This document shows positions 7,562 through 14,945 of a DNA stretch of 55,154 nt, piece by piece (within the stretch, counting starts at the first letter, position 1; the number at the start of each line of letters is the position of its first letter). A program made the translations under genes and the position numbers. The stretch comes from Thermodesulfovibrionales bacterium. GTDB lineage: Bacteria; Nitrospirota; Thermodesulfovibrionia; Thermodesulfovibrionales; JdFR-86. The stretch covers positions 1 through 55,154 of the forward strand of contig JAUXOF010000060.1 in the NCBI GenBank assembly GCA_030682405.1, read 5' to 3'. The notes below the pieces were generated by a model. That model was not told the origin of the DNA. It saw nothing but the letters and a program-made list of their open reading frames with translations, and ran no database searches.

Positions 7562-7644
7562 GTCATTGTCCGGCTTGACCGGACAATCCAGTGTTTTCTG
7601 GATTCCCTCCTGCGAGCCAGTGGCCGAACAAGTCGGGGAATGAC
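7562..7644. repeat. Dispersed palindromic repeat unit
   Basis: The unit begins GTCATT and ends AATGAC and contains the inverted repeat TTGTCCGG/CCGGACAA (7566-7586) and a second pair CCAG/CTGG around a GTGTTTT loop. It resembles a widely scattered bacterial repeat family with GTCATTCC...GGAATGAC ends. It occupies the gap between the cupin and the toxin gene. I see no second copy in this window. Confidence 0.55.
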
Positions 7645-7695
7645 GGAAGGGAACATTACTTATGCGTGAGTCAATAGTGGTCGGCAAGGGCGCGA

Positions 7696-7950
7696 TTATT
7701 CCCCGTAATGGGTCTTTGCCCTGTGGATAAAGATAATCCGGCGCTTCTCGTCAACGCTATAAACAACCCTGTCTTTAAAGGAAAGCCTTAGTGAAAAAAA
7801 GCCCGCCAAATCTCCCATGAGTTTTTTCCCGGCATAGGGATTATGCGCAAGCCGGCCTTCTATCAGTTCCCGCAGTTTCTTTTTAAGCCTTGGGGATAAA
7901 TTCCCGACGTCCTTGAACGCTACTTTTGAAAATCGGACATCATAAGGCAT
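7696..7950 (-). CDS. RelE/ParE-family toxin
   Basis: The 84 aa protein has the RelE/ParE fold signature: a basic N-terminal helix region (LKKKLRELIEGRL), the central PYAGKKLMGDLAGFFSLR segment and the terminal HRAKTHYGE. Toxins of this family either cleave ribosome-bound mRNA (RelE) or poison gyrase (ParE). The C-terminal signature and the Phd/YefM-type partner favour mRNA cleavage. The start ATG overlaps the antitoxin stop by one base (TAATG), so the pair is translationally coupled. It is full length with no evident damage. Confidence 0.8.
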   Translation of the reverse strand: MPYDVRFSKVAFKDVGNLSPRLKKKLRELIEGRLAHNPYAGKKLMGDLAGFFSLRLSFKDRVVYSVDEKRRIIFIHRAKTHYGE

Positions 7951-8210
7951 TAACCCTTTTCTCCGAAGACTTCCTCAAGGGAGTATGTTTGTCCTTTTTC
8001 AATCTGTTTGAGCGATTTTTTTATGCTTTCCCTGAAGCCGGGAATCGAAAGAAGCTCCAACGTCTCCTGAAGGCTTTCATATTCCTCTTCGGATAGAAGA
8101 ACCACGTCCCCCTCCCGATGATGGATGCGGAAGATTTTGTGTCCGCCGAGCGCATCTTTTATAAGTTCGAAAAACTCCTTTCGCGCCCGCGTCGCGTTCA
8201 TCACCGTCAT
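7950..8210 (-). CDS. Phd/YefM-family antitoxin
   Basis: The 86 aa product beginning MTVMNATRARKEF has the Phd/YefM DNA-binding N-terminus and a charged C-terminal tail that would wrap the toxin. ATG 8210 is chosen over a longer frame from 8306 because it has a GAGAGGTGAG Shine-Dalgarno and the family begins there. The antitoxin gene precedes the toxin gene, the usual order. An inverted repeat 17 bases upstream (8227-8246) is a likely autoregulatory operator. Confidence 0.82.
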   Translation of the reverse strand: MTVMNATRARKEFFELIKDALGGHKIFRIHHREGDVVLLSEEEYESLQETLELLSIPGFRESIKKSLKQIEKGQTYSLEEVFGEKG

Positions 8211-8226
8211 TTTCTCACCTCTCTTA

Positions 8227-8246
8227 ATGTACGTTAATATGTACAT
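8227..8246 (-). promoter_or_regulatory. Probable operator of the Phd/RelE pair
   Basis: ATGTAC (8227-8232) and GTACAT (8241-8246) form a perfect inverted repeat around 8 AT-rich bases, just upstream of the antitoxin start. Phd/YefM antitoxins bind such palindromes with a TGTACA-like core, so autorepression is a reasonable inference. Confidence 0.6.
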
Positions 8247-8286
8247 AATAACTGATGGGGGGGATTTTGTAAAGAGGTTTCCCGTT

Positions 8287-8314
8287 TTGACAAGCTCCGA
8301 TTCCATGTTAATCT
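8287..8314 (+). promoter_or_regulatory. Leaderless-type promoter of the orphan-strand RelE-like gene
   Basis: A perfect TTGACA (8287-8292), 16 bases, TAATCT (8309-8314) and 5 bases before the ATG at 8320. It diverges from the Phd antitoxin promoter region. Confidence 0.55.
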
Positions 8315-8319
8315 AATCC

Positions 8320-8595
8320 ATGCGGAGATACAGGTTTACGTCGCGCTTTGAGAAATCCCTTGCCGGGCTGCCGGACGAGGCGGCGGCATTATTTGAAAAA
8401 AAGCTCTCCCTCTTTCTTGAGGATACGGCTCATCCGTCATTCAGGACAAAGAAAATACAGGGCGTAAGGAACCCTGAGATATGGGAGGCGTCCCTTACAA
8501 TGGACTACAGGTTTACTTTCCAGATGGAAAAAGACGGGGTAATCGTTTTCAGGAATATAGGGAAGCATTCGATTTTGGAGAAAAAGAAGTATTAG
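8320..8595 (+). CDS. RelE-like toxin, convergent with its likely antitoxin
   Basis: The 91 aa protein has the layout of YafQ/RelE-like cytotoxins: RRYRFTSRFEKSLAGLP at the N-terminus, a WEASLTMDYRFTF core and a terminal FRNIGKHSILEKKK. Proteins like it are usually encoded directly after an AbrB/MazE-type antitoxin in the same direction. Here the AbrB-type gene is on the opposite strand and the two 3' ends overlap by 4 bases. The gene has its own strong promoter. Expression of the toxin independent of the antitoxin promoter would be unusual for a type II pair. Confidence 0.72.
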   Translation: MRRYRFTSRFEKSLAGLPDEAAALFEKKLSLFLEDTAHPSFRTKKIQGVRNPEIWEASLTMDYRFTFQMEKDGVIVFRNIGKHSILEKKKY

Positions 8596-8906
8596 CGTTT
8601 TTTTGTCTTGTCTTTAAGTTCCTTGCGCCTTTTCCTTAGATATGAAATTCCTTTTTCGGCGGTAGAAAAAATCTTAGAGACGCGGCCCTTTCTAATATCT
8701 TCATCTGCCTCCTTCTCCGCCTCCTGCCAGTCCTTCTCCCAGAACCATGCCTGCTCGGCATCTATCAGTTTTTTGGCCTTGACGAGCACATTGCCCTCTA
8801 CGAACTCAAAATCAATGTAATCTCCGGTAGAGATTTTCAGCCTCTCCATAATCTCCTTCGGAATCCTCACCTGCCCGCCCGGGCTTATCTTAACGAGTGT
8901 TGCCAT
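8592..8906 (-). CDS. AbrB/MazE-type antitoxin
   Basis: The 104 aa protein begins with the swapped-hairpin AbrB domain (VKISPGGQVRIPKEIMERL, DYIDFEFVEGNVLVKA). The C-terminal half contains the AWFWEKDWQEAEKEADEDI segment typical of antitoxins paired with RelE-like cytotoxins. The final basic stretch (YLRKRRKELKDKTKKR) is longer than usual and may come from read-through into the overlap with the convergent toxin gene. A TAATAT box 6 bases before the ATG indicates leaderless translation. Confidence 0.8.
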   Translation of the reverse strand: MATLVKISPGGQVRIPKEIMERLKISTGDYIDFEFVEGNVLVKAKKLIDAEQAWFWEKDWQEAEKEADEDIRKGRVSKIFSTAEKGISYLRKRRKELKDKTKKR

Positions 8907-8912
8907 ATGTTT

Positions 8913-8941
8913 ATATTAAACAATTAAACAAATATCGTCAA
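8913..8941 (-). promoter_or_regulatory. Leaderless-type promoter of the AbrB-type antitoxin
   Basis: TTGACG (8936-8941), 17 bases, TAATAT (8913-8918), then 6 bases to the ATG at 8906. No Shine-Dalgarno. Confidence 0.6.
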
Positions 8942-8978
8942 TACCCCCGTGCGGAGCCAAAAATGCCAATAGAAACAG

Positions 8979-9959
8979 TCAGCGCTTAAAGCCCCCCTTC
9001 CTCTCCCAGTTCCAAGCGGTCTTTATTATGTAGGCGAGGTCGTCGTGCCGGGGCGTCCAGCCGAGCCTTTGCCGTATCTTATCGCTTGAGGCCACGAGCA
9101 CTGCCGGGTCTCCCGGCCTTCGAGCGGAATCCTCCACCTTAAAATCAATGCCGGTCGCGTTCCGGGCCGCATCCACGACCTCCCGAACCGAATAGCCGTG
9201 CCCGTAGCCGCAGTTAAAAACCTCGCTTCTTCCGCCCTCAAGGAGATGCCGGAGACTGAGGAGATGCGCATCCGAAAGGTCATCCACATGAACATAGTCT
9301 CTTATGCATGTGCCGTCAGGGGTCGGATAATCAGTTCCAAAAATCTTAATCCCCGGCAGTTCTCCCTTTGCAGCCTTAAGCACAAGGGGGATAAGATGGG
9401 TCTCAGGCTCATGGGCCTCGCCTATGCGGGCTTCGGGGTCTGCGCCTGCGGCATTGAAATACCTCAAAGAGACATATCTGAGGCCCGTCGCCGTTGAGGT
9501 ATCCTCAAGCATGTGCTCTATGCACGCCTTTGAGCGGCCATAGGGGTTTATCGGCCTTATCGGGGCGTCCTCTTTTATCGGGACGGCATCAGGCACGCCG
9601 TAGACGGCAGCCGTTGAGGAGAATATGAAGATATCCGTCTTGCTTTCAGCCATCGCCTCAAGGAGGTTCAATGTGTTGGCGGTATTGTTCCTGTAGTACT
9701 TTAACGGCTCCCGGACGGACTCCCCCACCTCTATGGACGCTGCAAAATGCATGACCGCATCCGGCCTGAAATCGGAAAAGACCTTCCCTACGGCATTCTT
9801 GTCCGCAAGGTCCGCTGTAACGAGCCTTCCCGAAAGCACCGCCTGCCTGTGGCCTGCGGAGAGGTTGTCGTAGGTCAGGACATCATAGCCTTTTTCGCCG
9901 AGCGCCCTTACGACATGGCTTCCGATATAGCCCGCACCGCCTGTCACAAGGACTTTCAT
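8979..9959 (-). CDS. galE: UDP-glucose 4-epimerase
   Basis: The 326 aa extended short-chain dehydrogenase interconverts UDP-glucose and UDP-galactose with bound NAD. It shows the GGAGYIGSH nucleotide motif at residues 7-15, the SSTAAVYG serine/threonine region and the Y-x3-K pair in YGRSKACIE. The C-terminal substrate-binding half is complete. The start overlaps the bioD stop by 4 bases (ATGA), so both are read from one mRNA. A galT gene at 40.0-41.1 kb could supply the companion step of galactose metabolism or envelope sugar supply. Confidence 0.94.
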   Translation of the reverse strand: MKVLVTGGAGYIGSHVVRALGEKGYDVLTYDNLSAGHRQAVLSGRLVTADLADKNAVGKVFSDFRPDAVMHFAASIEVGESVREPLKYYRNNTANTLNLLEAMAESKTDIFIFSSTAAVYGVPDAVPIKEDAPIRPINPYGRSKACIEHMLEDTSTATGLRYVSLRYFNAAGADPEARIGEAHEPETHLIPLVLKAAKGELPGIKIFGTDYPTPDGTCIRDYVHVDDLSDAHLLSLRHLLEGGRSEVFNCGYGHGYSVREVVDAARNATGIDFKVEDSARRPGDPAVLVASSDKIRQRLGWTPRHDDLAYIIKTAWNWERKGGFKR

Positions 9960-10666
9960 GCGCTCAAGTATCTTCTTATGACCTCAAGGTCAAGGTTCTT
10001 TCTGACCGCTCTCTCAAGGGTCTCTGTTTCCATGTCGTCAAGGTATGGCATCACCCCGATAAGCGGCACAGGCAGAAGCGCCCTCAGGGCATAGGCATTC
10101 GTCTCCTCCGCAAGCGAGCCATCGGGAGGGTTGCTGTAGTTTATTATAACGCCTGCCACATCAAGCCCTTCCCTAAGGGCATAGTTGACCGTAAGCAGGG
10201 TGTGGTTTATCGTGCCCAGAGAGGGCCTTGATACGACGACCACGGGCAGGCCGAAGTCGCGGGCCATGTCAAGCACAAAGTATCCCTTTTTAAGGGGCAC
10301 AAGCAGTCCTCCTATGCCCTCGACCACGGCAAACTCATATCTCTTTTTAAGCTCGTTAAACTCATGCATGACCCATAAGGGGTCTATTCTAACCCCCTCA
10401 ATCTCAGAGGCCGACATTGGCGAAAGTGGCGACTCAAAGCAGTAGGGCACTATGCGGTTTATCGCCTCTTCCATGCGGGATATTTTTTTCAGGAACGAGC
10501 CGTCCGCGGGGATGAGCACATCCCCCTGCCTTGAGCATCCGGTCTCAACGGGCTTCATCCCGCAGGCCCTTACGCCGAGCATGTAGGCGGCCCTTATAAG
10601 GCCGGCGGCAATGACGGTCTTTCCGACCCCCGTGTCAGTGCCTGTTATGAAGAAGCCTTTAGACAT
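9956..10666 (-). CDS. bioD: Dethiobiotin synthetase
   Basis: The 236 aa enzyme closes the ureido ring of dethiobiotin using CO2 and ATP, the penultimate step of biotin synthesis. The P-loop GTDTGVGKT lies at residues 8-16 and the substrate lysine motif KPVETGC at about 38-44. EGIGGLLVPL further on is the third conserved motif. Length is normal. No other biotin biosynthesis gene is adjacent, although a fabG-like reductase lies upstream in the same direction and birA is at 41.8 kb. A nucleotidyltransferase/HEPN pair is wedged 5 bases upstream. Confidence 0.93.
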   Translation of the reverse strand: MSKGFFITGTDTGVGKTVIAAGLIRAAYMLGVRACGMKPVETGCSRQGDVLIPADGSFLKKISRMEEAINRIVPYCFESPLSPMSASEIEGVRIDPLWVMHEFNELKKRYEFAVVEGIGGLLVPLKKGYFVLDMARDFGLPVVVVSRPSLGTINHTLLTVNYALREGLDVAGVIINYSNPPDGSLAEETNAYALRALLPVPLIGVMPYLDDMETETLERAVRKNLDLEVIRRYLSA

Positions 10667-10671
10667 GTTAT

Positions 10672-11004
10672 TTAGGGTGCGGTCAGGTGCTTCGAGTTCT
10701 CCAACGCCTCTTGGAGAAACTGGTTCTTGTCTTTAGATTCTATCTCATCCGGGGTATAGCCTTTAGACTGAATGGGCTGCATTATCCTTGCGGCTGCGAT
10801 TCCGAGGATTTCGAGCCTTTCTCTGAGGTTCATGCCCTCAAAGTCCCTTGATACGATAATCAGGTCTATGTCGCTTTCCTCTCTCGCAAGCCCTTTGGCA
10901 TAAGAGCCGAACAAGATAACCCTCTCTACGGCGATGCCCATCTCGCCTAACTTTGAGAGGTATTTTTTTATTACTTCTTCAACCTCGTGTCTTGTTTTAA
11001 CCAA
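10672..11004 (-). CDS. MNT-type minimal nucleotidyltransferase antitoxin
   Basis: The 110 aa protein has the nucleotidyltransferase signature LFGSYAKG...ESDIDLIIVS, with both metal-binding aspartates of SDIDL. Known MNT antitoxins modify or neutralise a partner HEPN toxin, in some systems by AMP-tylating it. The start lies inside the 3' end of the HEPN gene (34-base overlap), which marks the pair as one unit. It ends 5 bases before bioD. Confidence 0.8.
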   Translation of the reverse strand: MVKTRHEVEEVIKKYLSKLGEMGIAVERVILFGSYAKGLAREESDIDLIIVSRDFEGMNLRERLEILGIAAARIMQPIQSKGYTPDEIESKDKNQFLQEALENSKHLTAP

Positions 11005-11363
11005 CTCAGGGCCTCCTTTGTTCTGGCCAGATAGTCTTCAGCTATTTCTTTGGGATAAGCCGAAACGGCCATTGATAAGTCCTCGGGGTATCTTGTAACA
11101 ACGCTTGCGCTGTTTATTTTCCCTATAAAGTCCAGATTGCTTTCAGGGGGTTGAAGTTTTGCAAGGCTTGCAAGGTATATCAGGTCATGAGCCTTAGGAG
11201 GAAGCTTCCCGGTATCTTCGGAAATAATTGCCTTGAGCAATTTTTCTATAGACAAATGGCACACAAAAATCACATAGAGGTATCTGCCGCTTTTGAGCAT
11301 GTGCTCTGCCGTGTTCAGGTCATACTCTGAAGATGCGATCCAGTTTAAGGTTTCCTTTTTCAC
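10971..11363 (-). CDS. HEPN-domain protein, partner of the nucleotidyltransferase
   Basis: This is a 130 aa all-helical HEPN protein with the conserved core H-L-S-I-E-K-L-L-K-A and a KAHDLIYLA segment. The canonical RNase motif R-x(4-6)-H is not visible, so if it is a toxin it does not use the usual HEPN catalytic pair. Many HEPN partners of MNT proteins share this lack. The start is a GTG at 11363, with TAAAAT 7 bases upstream (11371-11376), so it probably has its own leaderless promoter. The pair lies between the fabG-like gene and bioD. Confidence 0.75.
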   Translation of the reverse strand: MKKETLNWIASSEYDLNTAEHMLKSGRYLYVIFVCHLSIEKLLKAIISEDTGKLPPKAHDLIYLASLAKLQPPESNLDFIGKINSASVVTRYPEDLSMAVSAYPKEIAEDYLARTKEALSWLKQDTRLKK

Positions 11364-11407
11364 AGTCTCTATTTTACATTAAAAATTACATTTCCTGAGT
11401 TATTAAT

Positions 11408-12112
11408 TCACTCCCGCGAGTCCAGCACAAAGACCTGTCCCGTCACGCCCCAGGTTGAAAGAAGCCATAGGATACACCCCGCTATCTCTCCCGGCTCGGA
11501 GAGCCTTCCAAGAAGGCTCTGTTCCTTTGCCCTCCTCATCGCCTCCCCTGCCTCTGCCCCCATCTCCGTAGGCATATATCCGGGAAGAATTGCGTTAACC
11601 CTGATGTTAAGAGGCGCAAGCTCCTTGGCAAGCGATACCGTGAGGCCGATTAACCCCGCCTTTGACGCGCTGTAGGCCGCCTGCCCTGTCTTCCCCCTCA
11701 GGCCGGTTCGGGAGGAGATGTTTATTATATGTCCCCCGCCGGATTCGGCAATCAGGGGGGCGAATGTCTTTATCGTATTAAAGCACCCCTTGAGGTTTAC
11801 CCTCAAAACCGAGTCCCAATCTTCCTCGGAAGTCTTTAGGAGAAGGCCGTCCTTAGTAATCCCGGCGTTATTAATAAGCGCATCGAGCCTGCCCCATTTT
11901 TTTCTAATATCCCTTTCCATCTCTATGACCTGTCTTATATCTCCCACGTCCGCCTTGATTGCCACGGCGTTTTTAAGGCTCTTTGAAAGCGCAAGGGCTT
12001 CATTTTCGGATGCGTGATAGTTGACGGCTACGGCCCATCCCTTTTCGCTTAGGGATACGGCAAGCTCCCTCCCAAGACCGCGCGAGCCGCCGGTTATGAG
12101 GACGGTTTTCAT
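11408..12112 (-). CDS. 3-oxoacyl-ACP reductase-like short-chain dehydrogenase
   Basis: The 234 aa classical short-chain dehydrogenase resembles FabG. It has the cofactor motif TGGSRGLG (residues 7-14), NNAG, a catalytic serine in NISS and the Y-S-A-S-K pair. FabG reduces 3-ketoacyl-ACP in fatty acid elongation. Being upstream of bioD it might act on the pimeloyl precursor of biotin, but that is inference from position only. Its ATG overlaps the stop of an AT-rich gene of foreign look by 4 bases, so its translation may be coupled to that gene. Confidence 0.85.
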   Translation of the reverse strand: MKTVLITGGSRGLGRELAVSLSEKGWAVAVNYHASENEALALSKSLKNAVAIKADVGDIRQVIEMERDIRKKWGRLDALINNAGITKDGLLLKTSEEDWDSVLRVNLKGCFNTIKTFAPLIAESGGGHIINISSRTGLRGKTGQAAYSASKAGLIGLTVSLAKELAPLNIRVNAILPGYMPTEMGAEAGEAMRRAKEQSLLGRLSEPGEIAGCILWLLSTWGVTGQVFVLDSRE

Positions 12113-13128
12113 TTAAGTAATGCCCGGAAAGGATGGTTTTTGTCAGAGGAGAACTTGACTATAGCTCTACCATTATTGATAACGGGTATCTCATCTATGC
12201 CGCAAGCCGTTAGGAATATGCCGTCGGCCTTTCCGAATTCAACGGTTGTAATAGGCAATTTTTTTAAATCTCTTTGCCTATTTAATCCCGTTTGGAAATC
12301 AGGGCTTAAAAGGTAGTTCACCGCAAGAATGTTGGGATGGTATTCTTCTAACTGGCTTTGCTTTGCTTTAATTGCTTCTCTAACAGCAACATCTAAATAT
12401 GCCTCCGGGTTGCCTTGGGCATTTGTGCTGGCAACATAATTGTCAGGGTTATTACCTTCCAAATAAATGCTAAAATTAAGTCCTCGATACAAAATTACAG
12501 GATATGCTCTCTCTGCCTCTTCCTTCATCTCTCTGAGAAATTCCTCGTTAAGAAACGGCTTGAATATTGTATGCAGAAAACATTCCACCTCATCTTTTTC
12601 ATTAGGGATACCGTGTTTTACATATTCTGAGCGCTCAATTCTCAGATTGCCGTCTATTTTACGAAGTAGTTCCCCTATGAAAAGTTCAACGGCAAAGGAT
12701 TTCCTGTAGCAAAAGTATTCGACGTAAAATTCCTTATTGTTGTAGGTGACTTTAAGGTCAGGCCCTTTTTCAGTCCATTCAACTTTTGCGCCAGAATTCG
12801 AAAGAGCCTTGGCCATTTGAAGTTCCCAAAGCAGGCTGAAAAACTCTGCATACTCGCATGTATTTAAAAGAGATTCCTTTTTGCTGTCCTTCCAATTTCG
12901 TAACGACATCGCATGTTCAAGAAGGTCATTGAAAAATTCAAAGATGTTTTCATTTATATATGTCCCAAGCCGCCAAGCAATATAGTGGCAGTAATAGGGA
13001 GGCGGACATTTTTTAAGTTGCTTCAATGTAAACGAATCCCTTATATGGGCATACGTGTTAAGGCGATTCTCAACTTTTTCCCAATCGAGGAATTTGTCAA
13101 CAAGTTGCTTATGAGCGGGTTGCTTCAT
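12109..13128 (-). CDS. Hypothetical protein, possible PD-(D/E)XK-like nuclease fold
   Basis: I do not recognise this 339 aa protein as a named family. A central stretch has an early helix with E (ELQMAKAL), then GPDLKV and a strand ending YVEY. This spacing recalls PD-(D/E)XK nucleases, but the expected lysine after the E is replaced (VEYFCYRK). The gene is markedly AT-rich, unlike fabG and murJ beside it, which suggests recent acquisition. It overlaps fabG by ATGA. Upstream are TATTAG 6 bases before the ATG and a TTGACT box. It could be a solitary defence or repair protein; function is unknown. Confidence 0.55.
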   Translation of the reverse strand: MKQPAHKQLVDKFLDWEKVENRLNTYAHIRDSFTLKQLKKCPPPYYCHYIAWRLGTYINENIFEFFNDLLEHAMSLRNWKDSKKESLLNTCEYAEFFSLLWELQMAKALSNSGAKVEWTEKGPDLKVTYNNKEFYVEYFCYRKSFAVELFIGELLRKIDGNLRIERSEYVKHGIPNEKDEVECFLHTIFKPFLNEEFLREMKEEAERAYPVILYRGLNFSIYLEGNNPDNYVASTNAQGNPEAYLDVAVREAIKAKQSQLEEYHPNILAVNYLLSPDFQTGLNRQRDLKKLPITTVEFGKADGIFLTACGIDEIPVINNGRAIVKFSSDKNHPFRALLK

Positions 13129-13238
13129 CTCAGTCTAATATCATGTCAAAGGGGATGATTAGTCAAGAGGGAAGATAGACCTGCAAGGCTTCCAGAAAGG
13201 CTTGTGCTTGCCCTCCAACTGAAAGCGTAAACCTTTGT

Positions 13239-13244
13239 TATAAT
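13239..13244 (+). promoter_or_regulatory. -10 box of murJ, leaderless arrangement
   Basis: A perfect TATAAT lies 6 bases before the murJ ATG at 13251. No convincing -35 is seen, and there is no Shine-Dalgarno. Confidence 0.45.
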
Positions 13245-13250
13245 CAACCG

Positions 13251-14831
13251 ATGACCGAGCGCCGCAAAATTGCCCGCGCCGCAGGGCTGATGTCCATTGC
13301 CACGTTCATAAGCCGCATCTTAGGCTATGGCCGCGACATGGTGCTTGCCTTTTACTTCGGCGCAACCGGCGTCTCCGACACCTTCTTTGTGGCCTTCCGC
13401 ATCCCCAACCTCCTCAGGGAGCTTTTCGCCGAAGGCTCTATGACCGCCGCAGTCATACCGGTTCTTACGGAATACCAAAACACAAAGGGGTTTGAGGAAT
13501 CAAAGAGGCTACTTAGGGTGGCCTTCACATTCGTGCTCATAGCAGCAGGGGCAATCACGGTTTTGGGTATTGTTTTTGCGCCGGCAATAGTCTCGGTGAT
13601 TGCTCCGGGGTTTGTGAAGTCTCCGGAGAAGTTTTCAACCGCAGTGCTTCTTACGAGGATAATGTTCCCGTTCCTTCTGTTCATAAGCCTTGCCGCGCTG
13701 CTGATGGGCGGACTGAACACAAGGAGGATATTCTTCATCCCTGCGCTTGCGCCCGCAATGCTCAACATAACAATCATAGGAACGGTTTTCATTCTGGCCT
13801 CCAGGATTGCCGAGCCTGTGGTTGCGGTCGCATGGGGCGTGCTCTTGGGGGGGGTTGTGCAGTTTGCCTTTCAAGTGCCCTCTGCCCTAAAGGAGGGCTA
13901 CAGCCTCAGGCCGGATTATGATTTCAGGCATCAGGGGCTTAAAAAGATAGGCAGGCTCGTGGCCCCTGCCACGCTCGGGATGGCGGCGAATCAGGTGAAC
14001 GTCCTTATAAGCAGCATCCTTGCCTCGTTCCTTGCAGGGGGGAGCATCACATATCTTTTTTATTCGATGCACCTGATACAGTTCCCTGTGGGGATATTCG
14101 GCGTGGCAATGGGCATGGCAGTGCTCCCATCCCTTTCAGGGCATGCCCTTGCCGGAGACACGGAGAGGCTGAGGGAGGATTTTTCTTTTTCCCTGAGGCT
14201 CCTTTTTTTCCTCACGGTTCCCGCAATGGCAGGGCTTATAGCCCTCCGTGAGCCGATAATAAGCACTCTCTTCCAGAGGGGAAGGTTCGATTATGCGGCA
14301 ACAAAAGGCACGGCAGACGCCCTTTTATTTTACTCCCTCGGCATATGGTCCATGGTCGGGGTGCGGGTGGTTGCGGCAACTTTTTATTCCATGCAGGACA
14401 CGAAGACCCCGGCGCGGGTTGCGGTTGCCGCGCTGACGGCAAATATCGTCCTCAGCCTTCTTCTTATGGGGCCTATGAGCTATAAGGGGCTTGCCCTTGC
14501 AAACGCCGCTGCCTCGATGCTCAACTTCTCGCTGCTTTTTTATTTCTTAAGAAAAAAACTCCGCCGGCTCGGCTCAAGGAAGATACTGAATTCGTTTCTT
14601 AAGGTCTCTCTCTCATCCGCCGTCATGGCCGTTTCAGTCTGGCTCCTTCTGAGGGGGGGGCTTTGGGCGCAGACCGGCATGGCGGCAAAAAAGGCCGCAT
14701 ACCTCGGAGGCGCCATTACACTTTCAATAGGCGTCTATTTTATTATAAATTTACTGCTTAAGAGCGAGGAGGCGGAGTTCGTAGTGGGGATGATAAGGGG
14801 AAGGCTTAAAGGCCGCTCCCATGAGGGATGA
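13251..14831 (+). CDS. murJ: Lipid II flippase MurJ
   Basis: The 526 aa polytopic membrane protein belongs to the MATE-like MviN/MurJ family and moves lipid II across the inner membrane for peptidoglycan synthesis. The N-terminal signature (ISRILGYGRD, then SDTFFVAFRIPNLLRELFAEG) is typical, and around 14 hydrophobic segments follow. The conserved arginines of the early motif are present. It leads a plus-strand group that continues, after a 114-base gap with its own promoter, with tyrS and the mgtC-like gene. Confidence 0.95.
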   Translation: MTERRKIARAAGLMSIATFISRILGYGRDMVLAFYFGATGVSDTFFVAFRIPNLLRELFAEGSMTAAVIPVLTEYQNTKGFEESKRLLRVAFTFVLIAAGAITVLGIVFAPAIVSVIAPGFVKSPEKFSTAVLLTRIMFPFLLFISLAALLMGGLNTRRIFFIPALAPAMLNITIIGTVFILASRIAEPVVAVAWGVLLGGVVQFAFQVPSALKEGYSLRPDYDFRHQGLKKIGRLVAPATLGMAANQVNVLISSILASFLAGGSITYLFYSMHLIQFPVGIFGVAMGMAVLPSLSGHALAGDTERLREDFSFSLRLLFFLTVPAMAGLIALREPIISTLFQRGRFDYAATKGTADALLFYSLGIWSMVGVRVVAATFYSMQDTKTPARVAVAALTANIVLSLLLMGPMSYKGLALANAAASMLNFSLLFYFLRKKLRRLGSRKILNSFLKVSLSSAVMAVSVWLLLRGGLWAQTGMAAKKAAYLGGAITLSIGVYFIINLLLKSEEAEFVVGMIRGRLKGRSHEG

Positions 14832-14908
14832 GAGTGGGGCAAAGAGGGCTTACGCTTATTAACAAAATAGGACATTTCTACTTTGGCTGTACAGTCATAA
14901 AAGAATCA

Positions 14909-14938
14909 TTGACCCGGCAGAACCCCGAGTTTTATCAT
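14909..14938 (+). promoter_or_regulatory. Leaderless-type promoter of tyrS
   Basis: TTGACC (14909-14914), 18 bases, TATCAT (14933-14938), then 7 bases to the ATG at 14946. There is no T-box or other leader. Confidence 0.6.
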
Positions 14939-14945
14939 ATAGCCT

